Source of the DNA: an uncultured cyanobacterium
Lineage (GTDB): Bacteria > Cyanobacteriota > Cyanobacteriia > PCC-6307 > Cyanobiaceae
DNA: 5,005 nucleotides
Assembly (NCBI GenBank): GCA_903831165.1
Contig: CAIKWV010000072.1
Span: forward strand, 1-5,005
Reading direction: 5' to 3'
In this document: one piece after another, positions 1 to 5,005 of the stretch
Layout: each line of letters begins with the position of its first letter
Numbering within the stretch: position 1 is the first letter of the stretch
Translations under genes and position numbers: made by a program
Notes under the pieces: model-generated
Database searches by the model: none
What the model saw: the letters and a program-made list of their open reading frames with translations, nothing else
What the model was told of the DNA's origin: nothing

Positions 1-425
1 GCTGCGGCGGCATCATCGGCCTGGGGGAGGGGCCCGACGATCGGGCCGGTTTGCTGGAGGTGCTGGCCACCCTGGATCCCCATCCCGAAAGCGTACCGAT
101 CAATGCCCTGGTGGCCGTAGAAGGCACCCCCCTGGAGGATCTGCCGGCGGTGGATCCCCTCGAGCTGGTGCGGATGGTGGCGACGGCCCGCATTCTCATG
201 CCCCACACCCGGGTGCGGCTGAGCGCCGGCCGGCAGCAGCTGAACCGCGAAGCCCAGATCCTCGGTCTGTTGGCCGGGGCCGATTCGATCTTCTACGGCG
301 ACACCCTGCTGACCACCGGCAACCCGGACGTGGCCGCCGACCGGGCCCTGCTGGCGGCTGCCGGTGTGCGGGTGCAGGAGGGGCCGCAGCCCGTCGGCGC
401 GCCGGCCACGGCGGCCCGGATCTGA
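1..425 (+). CDS. bioB: Biotin synthase, C-terminal part (5' end outside window)
   Basis: BioB is a radical-SAM enzyme that inserts sulfur into dethiobiotin in the last step of biotin synthesis, using a sacrificial [2Fe-2S] cluster. Only the C-terminal ~140 residues are present, read from base 3 to the TGA at 423-425. The visible part begins CGGIIGLGE, which matches the segment just after the [2Fe-2S] ligand Cys188 of E. coli; the codon for that Cys appears to be split by the window edge. It continues with ESVPIN, GTPLED, the ARILMP stretch and VRLSAGR, whose first Arg corresponds to the unusual cluster ligand Arg260, then AGADSIFYG and LLTTGNP. All are hallmark BioB motifs. The N-terminal CxxxCxxC radical-SAM motif lies upstream and cannot be checked. 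It is the first visible member of a same-strand cluster; trhO starts 5 nt after its stop. Nothing suggests damage. Identification is secure. Confidence 0.97.
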   Translation, partial: CGGIIGLGEGPDDRAGLLEVLATLDPHPESVPINALVAVEGTPLEDLPAVDPLELVRMVATARILMPHTRVRLSAGRQQLNREAQILGLLAGADSIFYGDTLLTTGNPDVAADRALLAAAGVRVQEGPQPVGAPATAARI

Positions 426-430
426 GCGGC

Positions 431-1396
431 GTGCCCGTGCAGGTCGTCAGTTTTTACCGCTTTGTCCCGTTCAGCCTGGAGGAGCTGCCCCAGTGGCGGC
501 AGCGGCTGCTGGCCCTCGGGCAGGCGGTTCATCTTCGCGGCACGGTGTTGCTGGCTGAGGAAGGCCTCAACGGCACGGTCAGCGGCGAACCGGCGGCGGT
601 GGAGGCCCTGGTGGCGCTGCTGCGCTCCGATCCTCGCCTGGCCGATCTGGAGCTGAAGTCCAGCGAGGCGCCCGAGCCGGTCTTCCATCGCTTCAAGGTG
701 CGGCTCAAGCGCGAGATCGTCACCCTGGGGCGCCCGGAGCTGCAGCCGGCGGCTGGGGCGCCCGTGGGTACCTATGTGGCTGCCGCCGACTGGAATGCCC
801 TGATCCGCGATCCAGGCACCCTGGTGATCGATACCCGCAATGCCTACGAGGTGGCGGTGGGCAGTTTCACCGGGGCGATCGATCCGGGTACCGCCAACTT
901 CAGTGATTTTCCTGCCTGGGTCGAGAACGAGCTCCGGCCCCTGGTCGAGCGCAACCAGCCCCGGGCCCTGGCCCTGTTTTGCACCGGCGGCATCCGCTGC
1001 GAGAAGGCCACCGCCTGGTTGCTGCACCAGGGGTTTGAGGGCGTTCACCATCTCCAGGGCGGCATCCTGCGCTACCTGGAGGAGGTGCCGGAGGCGGACA
1101 GCGACTGGCGGGGTGAATGTTTCGTATTCGATCAGCGGGTGGCGCTCAACCATCAGCTTGAACCCGGTGAACACAGCCTCTGCCACGGCTGTCGCATGCC
1201 CCTGTCCGCCGCGGACCGGGCCCAGCCCAGCTACACACCCGGGGTCTGCTGCCCCCATTGCCAGGCGCAGCGGGGCGAGGCCGATCGCGCCCGCCTGCTC
1301 GAACGCCAGCGCCAGGTGAGCCTGGCGCTGGCCCGCGGCGACCGTCACATCGGCCAGGTGTTTGCCAGTGAATCCAGCGCATCCACCGATGGTTGA
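431..1396 (+). CDS. trhO: Oxygen-dependent tRNA uridine(34) hydroxylase (UPF0176, rhodanese-fold)
   Basis: TrhO (YceA family) hydroxylates wobble uridine-34 of certain tRNAs to 5-hydroxyuridine, using O2; it acts in the cytoplasm. The 321-residue product has the family's three-part layout. The N-terminal alpha/beta domain (about 1-95) carries VSFYRFVPF, the GTVLLAEEGLNGTVSG stretch and the FKVRLKREIV strand. A rhodanese domain (about 120-225) has LVIDTRN at 131-137 and the active loop CTGGIRCEKA, with the catalytic Cys at 184 and a second Cys at 190. The C-terminal tail has a probable zinc-binding set: C251 and C254 (CHGC), then C273/C274 and C277 (CCPHC). The length is normal for the family. 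The start is GTG at 431; it is the only start that keeps the conserved VSFYRF beginning and clears the bioB stop, 5 nt upstream. The spacing implies co-transcription and probably coupling with bioB. No frame disruption is seen. Confidence 0.95.
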   Translation: MPVQVVSFYRFVPFSLEELPQWRQRLLALGQAVHLRGTVLLAEEGLNGTVSGEPAAVEALVALLRSDPRLADLELKSSEAPEPVFHRFKVRLKREIVTLGRPELQPAAGAPVGTYVAAADWNALIRDPGTLVIDTRNAYEVAVGSFTGAIDPGTANFSDFPAWVENELRPLVERNQPRALALFCTGGIRCEKATAWLLHQGFEGVHHLQGGILRYLEEVPEADSDWRGECFVFDQRVALNHQLEPGEHSLCHGCRMPLSAADRAQPSYTPGVCCPHCQAQRGEADRARLLERQRQVSLALARGDRHIGQVFASESSASTDG

Positions 1397-1487
1397 ACGG
1401 AGCGCCTGGCCGCCGAAGCGTCTGGACTGGCAGCGGCCCCCATCAGGCGCGGTGGTGGCCGCCTCCCTGGCCTGGATCACCGGATGA
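1389..1487 (+). CDS. Possible small protein, 32 aa, unknown function
   Basis: This short ORF occupies the whole 87-nt gap between trhO and the GST gene, in a different frame from both. Its ATG (1389-1391) lies just before the trhO TGA (8-nt overlap), and its own TGA (1485-1487) overlaps the next gene's ATG in an ATGA arrangement. Both junctions fit translational coupling in a compact operon. It has about 83% G/C at third codon positions, against about 72% in the trhO-GST frame over the same bases, as expected for a real gene here. The peptide begins MVERSAWPPKRLDWQRPP and ends in a more hydrophobic AVVAASLAWITG. It has three Trp, a basic N-terminal half, and no Cys or recognisable domain. No clear Shine-Dalgarno precedes it. 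It could instead be a translational bridge with no stable product, or chance. I do not recognise it. Confidence 0.42.
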   Translation: MVERSAWPPKRLDWQRPPSGAVVAASLAWITG

Positions 1488-2749
1488 ACGACGCCTCGCT
1501 GCGGCCAATTTTCTACAGCTTCCGCCGCTGTCCCTATGCCATCCGCGCCCGCCTGGCCCTGGCCTCGGCGGGCCTCGCGGTCGAGATCCGGGAGGTGTCG
1601 CTGGCCTGCAAGCCGCCGGAGCTGCTGGCGGCCTCCCCTAGAGGCACCGTGCCGGCGCTGCTGCCCCCTGTCGCCTCGCCAGCGGCGGCGCTTGTCGCTG
1701 CACCGCGGCCCGTCACCGGGCCGGCCCAGCCCCTGACGGAAAGCCTGGAGATCATGCGCTGGGCGCTGTCCCACCACGATCCGCAGGATTGGCTGCGGCA
1801 GGGCGATGCCGAGGCCCAGGCGTTGATGGGGGAGCTGCTGGCGGCCTGCGATGGCCCCTTCAAGCACCATCTCGATCGCTTCAAGTACGCCAGCCGCTAC
1901 CGCGCCGGCGATGGCCAGGCTCAAGGCATCGCCGAGGCTGCTGGCAGCGGCGCGGTTGAAGACCATGGCCAACCCGATGGCAGGGGCGAATCTGTTGGCC
2001 AAGGCGGGGCTCGCTGCCAGGGCAACAGGGATGGCGGCGCCGATCTCAAGGGCGACATCGCTCCAGAGAACACCAACCCATCGGATACCCGGAGTGGGGC
2101 GGACGGCGAGACCCATCGCCTGGCGGCCCTGGTGGTGCTGCGGGGCTGGAACGCCCGACTGGCGGCGGCCGAGCCTGCCTCCGGCGGCTGCGGCTGGCTG
2201 CTGGGGTCCCGCCCCGCTCTGGCCGACTGGGCCCTGTTGCCGTTTGTGCGCCAGTTCCGCCTGGTGGATCCCGCCACCTTCGATGCCGCCGGCGACCTGC
2301 CGGCTCTGCAGGCCTGGCTGGAGCGCTTTGAGCAGGGTCCGGAGCTGGCGGCGGTGCTGGCGGAGCCCTGGGGGCCGCGTCAGCCCTGGCGCTCCCCTAG
2401 CTGGCTGTATCACCTGGCCCTGCCGCAGGAGTGGGCCGAGGCCCAGCCGCTGGGGGAGTACCGGCGCTCCACTCGGGGCCAGAGCCTGGAGCAGGTGGGT
2501 TTCATCCATGCCAGCTACGCCCAGCAGCTGGAAGCCACCCGGCAGCGCTTCTATGCCGATCTTCCCCAGCTGCGGCTGCTGACGATCGATCCCCAGCGGC
2601 TGGCTGCCGCCGGCGTGGCCGTGCGGGCGGAGCCGGCCCCAGGCAGCGGCGAACTGTTCCCCCATCTGTATGGCCCTTTGCCGCTGTCGGCGGTGGTGGC
2701 AGCGGAAAGCTGGCGGCCGGACCGGGCGCTTGCGGCGGTGGCGGCATGA
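1484..2749 (+). CDS. Glutathione S-transferase-like protein fused to a DUF952 domain, with in-frame insertion
   Basis: This 421-residue protein joins two modules. Residues 8-95 form a GST N-terminal thioredoxin fold: PIFYSFRRCPY with Cys16 in the glutaredoxin-like position, the cis-proline segment GTVPALL (TVP 55-57), and the glutathione-contacting E86-S87 in LTESLEIMRWAL. The all-helical GST C-terminal domain starts with DGPFKHHLDRFKYASRY (from D123). It is interrupted by a foreign-looking stretch at 143-208, then resumes with HRLAALVVLRGWNARL and GWLLGSRPALADWALLPF, where D248 is the conserved helix-capping Asp. Residues 306 to about 415 form a DUF952 domain: WLYHLAL, GFIHAS (339-344) and FPHLYGPLPL (from 392); the function of DUF952 is unknown. 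A Pro/Ala-rich loop (about 61-83) between strands is longer than usual for GSTs. The substrate is unknown; a cytoplasmic thiol-transfer or detoxification role is inferred from the fold. The start ATG overlaps the small upstream ORF, and the stop overlaps the next gene's ATG. The fold call is strong; activity despite the insertion is uncertain. Confidence 0.9.
   Translation: MNDASLRPIFYSFRRCPYAIRARLALASAGLAVEIREVSLACKPPELLAASPRGTVPALLPPVASPAAALVAAPRPVTGPAQPLTESLEIMRWALSHHDPQDWLRQGDAEAQALMGELLAACDGPFKHHLDRFKYASRYRAGDGQAQGIAEAAGSGAVEDHGQPDGRGESVGQGGARCQGNRDGGADLKGDIAPENTNPSDTRSGADGETHRLAALVVLRGWNARLAAAEPASGGCGWLLGSRPALADWALLPFVRQFRLVDPATFDAAGDLPALQAWLERFEQGPELAAVLAEPWGPRQPWRSPSWLYHLALPQEWAEAQPLGEYRRSTRGQSLEQVGFIHASYAQQLEATRQRFYADLPQLRLLTIDPQRLAAAGVAVRAEPAPGSGELFPHLYGPLPLSAVVAAESWRPDRALAAVAA
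1906..2109 (+). other. In-frame inserted segment within the GST domain, flanked by 6-bp direct repeats
   Basis: CGGCGA occurs at 1906-1911 and again at 2104-2109, exactly 198 bp (66 codons) apart. Removing one period restores a plausible helix junction, RYRAG followed by ETHRLAALVVLRGW, as expected for the GST C-terminal domain. The 66 inserted residues (143-208) are rich in Gly, Ala, Asp, Gln and Glu, with almost no large hydrophobics, unlike the rest of the protein. The segment contains an 8-bp inverted repeat, TGGCCAAC (1966-1973) with GTTGGCCA (1994-2001), across a 20-nt loop. It is also stop-free in a second + frame and in two - frames, which is common in GC-rich DNA. No terminal inverted repeats or transposase are seen. 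The direct repeat could be a target-site duplication or chance. I do not recognise the element. Confidence 0.6.
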
Positions 2750-3294
2750 ATGGTCGCCCCCCTGAAGCGGCTGCCAGCCCCCCGGATCTGGCGGCACTGG
2801 AGGCGTGGGCGCTGGCCCGGAATCTGCTGCTGCGGCTGCGGGCCGGTCGCCGCCTGGGGATCTGGGGGCTGCAGGTGGCGGTGGCGCGCCCGCTGGGGCC
2901 CGGCCGGGCCCAGTTGCTGGGGGAGCTCAAGGGCTGGGCCTATCCCGGCCGCAGCGGCCTGCAGCTCGACACGATGCGCGTGCAGGGGCAGGACACGGCC
3001 CTGGTGGGTCCGTTGATCTGGGCCGCCACCTTCGCCTGGGCCCTGGAGGCCACCCCCTGCCGCAGCGCCCGGCTGCTGGCGATCCACGACGACGACCGCC
3101 AGCACCGGCGTCTGGTGCGCTACTTCAGCCGCCTGGGCTTCGAGCCGCTGCGCGAGCTGGGGGCCGGCCCCGCCGATCTGTCGCTGCGGCTGATCTGGGG
3201 TGGGGCGGGGCTGCTGATGCGCGGCGACTGCGCCGAGGGAGCCAGGCGCTGCGCGCGTTGGCTGGTGCGGGCCGATCAGGGCAAGGCGGCGTGA
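2746..3294 (+). CDS. GNAT-like conserved cyanobacterial protein, function unknown
   Basis: The 182-residue product resembles a single GNAT (GCN5-related acetyltransferase) fold. [11 protein letters not shown] (57-67) and LQLDTMRV (72-79) look like central strands. [15 protein letters not shown] (88-102) sits where the acetyl-CoA-binding helix would be, followed by the strand [10 protein letters not shown] (108-117). [17 protein letters not shown] (119-135) resembles the C-terminal GNAT helix and turn that ends in (R)GF. The usual Q/R-x-x-G-x-G/A pyrophosphate loop is not obvious before the 88-102 helix, so acetyl-CoA binding and catalysis are uncertain. I recall similar uncharacterised proteins in picocyanobacteria, but cannot confirm this. 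ATG 2746 is chosen because it overlaps the GST-DUF952 stop as ATGA, implying translational coupling; the same frame stays open upstream only as an overlap shadow. Its 3' end overlaps the end of the convergent lipA gene by 19 bp. Confidence 0.82.
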   Translation: MNGRPPEAAASPPDLAALEAWALARNLLLRLRAGRRLGIWGLQVAVARPLGPGRAQLLGELKGWAYPGRSGLQLDTMRVQGQDTALVGPLIWAATFAWALEATPCRSARLLAIHDDDRQHRRLVRYFSRLGFEPLRELGAGPADLSLRLIWGGAGLLMRGDCAEGARRCARWLVRADQGKAA

Positions 3295-4190
3295 TAACTG
3301 CTGCGCACCAGCGGGCCGCTGCGCACGTCGGCGAAGCCCAGGTCACGGGCGATCTGACCCAGTTGCTCGAAGGCCTCCGGAGGCCAGTAGCGCTGCACCG
3401 GTAAGTGGGCCAGGGAGGGGCGCAGGTACTGGCCGAGGGTCAGGCGCTGACAGTCCACGGCGCGCAGGTCCTCCAGGGCGGCGACCAGCTCCTCAAAGGT
3501 TTCGCCCAGCCCCAGCATCAGGCCGGACTTGGTGGGAATCGCCGGGGCCAGCTCCCGGGCGGCCGCCAGCAGATCGAGGGAGCGTCGGTAGGTGGCGCCG
3601 CGCCGCACCTCCCCCTGCAGGCGCTGCACGGTCTCAAGGTTGTGGTTGAAGCAGACCGGTGCGGCGGCCAGCACGGCCGCCAGCCGCTGGCGCTGGGCCT
3701 GGCGGCCGGCACCGTCGTCGCGGTGGCCGCCCCAGAAATCGGGGGTCAGCACCTCGATCGCCACCTGGGGATGGCGGGCCCGGATGGCGGCCATGGTGGC
3801 GGTGAACAGGCCGGCGCCATGGTCGGCCAGGTCGTCGCGGGCGACGGCGGTGAGCACCACGTAGCGCAAGCCCAGATCGGCGACGGCCGCCGCCACCCGC
3901 TCCGCCTCGTCCGGATCGACGGGGCTGGGGGCCTGGCCTTTCTCCACCTGGCAGAAGGCGCAGCTGCGGGTGCAGATCGGCCCCCCCAGCAGGAAGGTGG
4001 CGGTACCGGCGGCGTAGCACTCGGCCCGGTTGGGGCAGCGACCCTCCTCGCAGATCGTGTGCAGCCGTTGCTGGCGTACCACCCCCTGCACCGTCTCCAG
4101 GGCGGAGGCATCCCCGACGGGACGGCGCAGCCACTCCGGCAGGCGCTCGCTGGGGAGAAGGCTGCTGTAGCGGCTGGGGGAGAGGCTCAT
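3276..4190 (-). CDS. lipA: Lipoyl synthase
   Basis: LipA is a radical-SAM enzyme that inserts two sulfurs into octanoyl groups on E2 or H proteins, giving lipoyl cofactors for pyruvate dehydrogenase and glycine cleavage. From ATG 4190 the protein is 304 residues, normal for the family. The auxiliary-cluster motif C-x4-C-x5-C is at C47, C52 and C58 ([12 protein letters not shown]). The radical-SAM motif CxxxCxxC is at C73, C77 and C80 (CTRSCAFC). Also present are [43 protein letters not shown] and the C-terminal RSSYHA, which supplies the conserved Ser ligand. A GTG at 4220 would add 10 residues; ATG 4190 is preferred because it gives the familiar MS-x-SRYSSL...RLPEWLRRP beginning and overlaps the stop of a short upstream ORF. 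No strong Shine-Dalgarno precedes either start. recR lies about 100 nt upstream on the same strand. The 3' end overlaps the convergent GNAT-like gene, so no terminator fits between them. Confidence 0.96.
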   Translation of the reverse strand: MSLSPSRYSSLLPSERLPEWLRRPVGDASALETVQGVVRQQRLHTICEEGRCPNRAECYAAGTATFLLGGPICTRSCAFCQVEKGQAPSPVDPDEAERVAAAVADLGLRYVVLTAVARDDLADHGAGLFTATMAAIRARHPQVAIEVLTPDFWGGHRDDGAGRQAQRQRLAAVLAAAPVCFNHNLETVQRLQGEVRRGATYRRSLDLLAAARELAPAIPTKSGLMLGLGETFEELVAALEDLRAVDCQRLTLGQYLRPSLAHLPVQRYWPPEAFEQLGQIARDLGFADVRSGPLVRSSYHAALP

Positions 4191-4231
4191 CGGCGGTCTG
4201 GATGATCCGGAAGGATCCACCGCGCCAGCAT
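4187..4231 (-). CDS. Possible 14-codon upstream ORF / leader peptide before lipA
   Basis: On the - strand an ATG at 4231-4229 opens a 14-codon frame ([14 protein letters not shown]) whose TGA (4189-4187) overlaps the preferred lipA ATG as ATGA. A purine-rich AGGGGAG lies upstream, but ends only 2 nt before this ATG, which is too close for a good ribosome-binding site. The same AGGGGAG lies 13 nt before the alternative lipA GTG at 4220. The ATGA overlap suggests coupling into lipA. The peptide has no residue run that suggests attenuation. Short ORFs like this arise by chance, so this is a weak call. Confidence 0.2.
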   Translation of the reverse strand: MLARWILPDHPDRR

Positions 4232-4238
4232 GGCTCCC

Positions 4239-4263
4239 CTGGGCCCAGCCTGGGATTCCCCAG
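4239..4263 (-). promoter_or_regulatory. Alternating CTGGG/CCCAG hairpin-forming modules between recR and lipA
   Basis: Four 5-base modules alternate: CTGGG 4239-4243, CCCAG 4244-4248, CTGGG 4250-4254 and CCCAG 4259-4263. In RNA, the third and fourth can form a 5-bp G/C-rich stem with a 4-nt loop; alternatively the first and fourth can pair around a 15-nt loop. The pairs are mutually exclusive. No U-tract follows on either strand, so this is not a standard intrinsic terminator. It lies in the recR-lipA intergenic region and would be in a recR-lipA transcript or lipA leader. It may be a processing or attenuation structure, or simply GC-rich sequence. Confidence 0.25.
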
Positions 4264-4292
4264 AACCGGAAAGGGATGGAACCGGCCTGGGC

Positions 4293-4892
4293 TCACTCCA
4301 CCGGACGGCGCCCCTCGAAGGCCCGCGCCAGGGTGACTTCATCGGCGTACTCCAGTTCGCCGCCCACCGGCAGGCCGTAGGCGATGCGGCTGACGACGGT
4401 GAAGGGCCGCAGCAGCCGCGCCAGATAGAGGCTGGTGGTGTCCCCCTCGACGCTGGGGGTCAGGGCCAGGATCACCTCGCTGATCTCCTCGCGATCAACC
4501 CGGGCCACCAGGGGCTGGATCTGCAGCAGCTCCGGCCCGATGCCGTCCATCGGCGAGATCAGGCCGCCCAGCACGTGGTACGTGCCATGAAATTCGCGAG
4601 AGCGCTCCATCGCCAGCAGATCTCGGGAATCGGCCACGACGCACAGCTGGCCATTGCGCCGTTCCTCGTTGCGGCAGATCTCACAGAGGGGTTCGGCCGA
4701 GAGATGGAAACAGCGCTGGCATTGGCCCACCTGGCTGCGGGCCGCCAGCAGGGCCTCGGCGAAGGCGCGGATCTGCTCCTCGGGTTGTCGCAGCAGGTGC
4801 AGGGCCAGCCGCTGGGCGGTGCGAGGCCCGATGCCCGGCAGTCGCTCGAACTGGTCGATCAGCCGGGCCAGGGGTCGGGTGAAACCGCTCAG
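4293..4892 (-). CDS. recR: Recombination mediator protein RecR, start codon non-canonical
   Basis: RecR works with RecO (and RecF) to load RecA on gapped DNA. Taken from CTG 4892 the protein has 199 residues, the usual length. It has the helix-hairpin-helix [17 protein letters not shown] (18-34), a four-Cys zinc finger at C58, C61, C70 and C73 (CQRC, CEIC), and a TOPRIM domain from about residue 84 ([34 protein letters not shown]). It ends in the family's [28 protein letters not shown]. The odd feature is the start. The frame is open back to a TAG at 4919-4917, but that stretch contains no ATG, GTG or TTG ahead of the conserved [17 protein letters not shown]. The first ordinary start is GTG 4730, inside the zinc-finger region, which would delete the helix-hairpin-helix. 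Candidates are CTG 4892 (a GGCGG lies 7 nt upstream), ATA 4898, ATT 4907 or ATT 4916. Identity is secure; the exact start is not. Confidence 0.93.
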   Translation of the reverse strand: MSGFTRPLARLIDQFERLPGIGPRTAQRLALHLLRQPEEQIRAFAEALLAARSQVGQCQRCFHLSAEPLCEICRNEERRNGQLCVVADSRDLLAMERSREFHGTYHVLGGLISPMDGIGPELLQIQPLVARVDREEISEVILALTPSVEGDTTSLYLARLLRPFTVVSRIAYGLPVGGELEYADEVTLARAFEGRRPVE

Positions 4893-4945
4893 GGCTATGC
4901 CGCCAATGGCTGAAATCTAGGCAAACGGGCGCCGGGCCAATATGA

Positions 4946-4957
4946 ATCAGATCTGAT
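4946..4957. promoter_or_regulatory. 12-bp perfect palindrome upstream of recR
   Basis: ATCAGATCTGAT is a perfect 12-bp palindrome in the short non-coding stretch upstream of recR. It is A+T-rich compared with the surrounding DNA, and the nearby TATGAAT/CATATT bases could contribute to a -10 element on either strand. A site like this could be an operator for a dimeric regulator. However, about one perfect 12-bp palindrome is expected by chance in 5 kb, so only its position makes it notable. Confidence 0.2.
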
Positions 4958-5005
4958 GACCGGTCCTTGGCTGCACCCACCGCCCGTGACCTCCCCCTGG
5001 AAAGC
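4956..5005 (+). CDS. Possible 5' end of a divergent gene, truncated by window end
   Basis: An ATG at 4956 opens a + strand frame (MTGPWLHPPPVTSPWKA) that runs off the window; GTG 4986 is an alternative start. There is no clear Shine-Dalgarno, and the 16-17 residues match nothing I recognise. On the - strand, two frames are also open across the window end, and one has a stop near 4951, so these bases could instead be the 3' end of a gene upstream of recR. The call cannot be settled without more sequence. Confidence 0.12.
   Translation, partial: MTGPWLHPPPVTSPWK

Noticed and set aside
1912..2103. Terminal inverted repeats or transposase remnant in the insertion
   Set aside because: The segment ends do not pair when inverted, and no transposase motif is readable in any frame, so I do not call it an insertion sequence.
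1921..2109. Hydrophobic, protein-like - strand reading of the inserted segment (SDVALEIGAAIPVALAA...)
   Set aside because: It is in exact codon phase with the + frame, where complementing hydrophilic codons automatically gives hydrophobic ones. No start, ribosome site or family match supports a separate gene.
293..2797. Very long open frame (834 codons) on the - strand opposite bioB, trhO and the GST gene
   Set aside because: It is the codon-phase complement of real GC-rich genes. Its translation is Gln/Gly/Arg/Pro-rich with no domain, and it crosses several well-identified + strand genes.
3405..4205. Long + strand open frame opposite lipA
   Set aside because: lipA is certain from its cluster-binding cysteines. 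The + frame is a low-complexity Gly/Gln/His-rich shadow.
4204..4217. GATCC-GGAA-GGATC mini-hairpin upstream of lipA
   Set aside because: A 5-bp stem with no conserved context or U-tract is easily explained by chance.
4230..4913. Long + strand open frame opposite recR
   Set aside because: recR is certain from the zinc finger and TOPRIM motifs. The + frame is an antisense shadow.
4681..4980. A 99-codon - strand frame spanning the recR upstream region as a candidate alternative start for recR
   Set aside because: It is in a different frame from RecR, and its translation over the recR N-terminus is Pro/Arg/Ala-rich nonsense. It could rescue the start only through a frameshift that I cannot see.
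1..5005. HIP1 octamer (GCGATCGC), common in many cyanobacteria
   Set aside because: I found only partial matches such as CGATCGC and no exact octamer, so it neither supports nor contradicts the cyanobacterial assignment.

Overview
The window looks like a stretch of chromosome from a GC-rich unicellular cyanobacterium of the Synechococcus/Cyanobium type. I infer this from the high G+C content, the strong third-position G/C bias, and close protein resemblance (from memory) to picocyanobacterial BioB, TrhO, LipA and RecR. No database search was run. No tRNA, rRNA, CRISPR array, recognisable transposase or prophage gene is visible.

Layout. The left two thirds (1-3294) is a tightly packed + strand cluster. 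It runs: 3' half of bioB (biotin synthase); trhO, a rhodanese-fold tRNA U34 hydroxylase, 5 nt downstream; a possible 32-codon small gene that fills the whole trhO-GST gap and overlaps both neighbours; a glutathione S-transferase-like protein fused to a C-terminal DUF952 domain; and a small GNAT-like protein whose ATG overlaps the GST-DUF952 stop codon (ATGA). The right third (3276-4917) is on the - strand, with recR (recombination mediator) upstream of lipA (lipoyl synthase). lipA and the GNAT-like gene converge tail to tail, and their coding ends overlap by 19 bp. The last ~85 bases are intergenic or the edge of an unidentified neighbour, and contain a 12-bp perfect palindrome.

How the genes relate. 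BioB and LipA are both radical-SAM enzymes that insert sulfur taken from an auxiliary Fe-S cluster. TrhO modifies wobble uridine in tRNA. The GST-like protein would act in thiol chemistry, and RecR in recombinational repair. The + strand genes are spaced as an operon with probable translational coupling, but no shared pathway can be proven.

Most unusual points. (1) A ~66-codon, in-frame, hydrophilic, low-complexity segment interrupts the GST C-terminal domain and is bounded by a 6-bp direct repeat; it looks like an inserted element that kept the reading frame. (2) recR has no ATG, GTG or TTG codon anywhere between its upstream in-frame stop and its conserved N-terminus, so it must use a rare start (CTG, ATA or ATT) or the site carries a mutation or sequencing error. 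(3) The gap-filling small ORF. (4) A 14-codon upstream ORF ending in ATGA overlap with the lipA start, preceded by alternating CTGGG/CCCAG modules.
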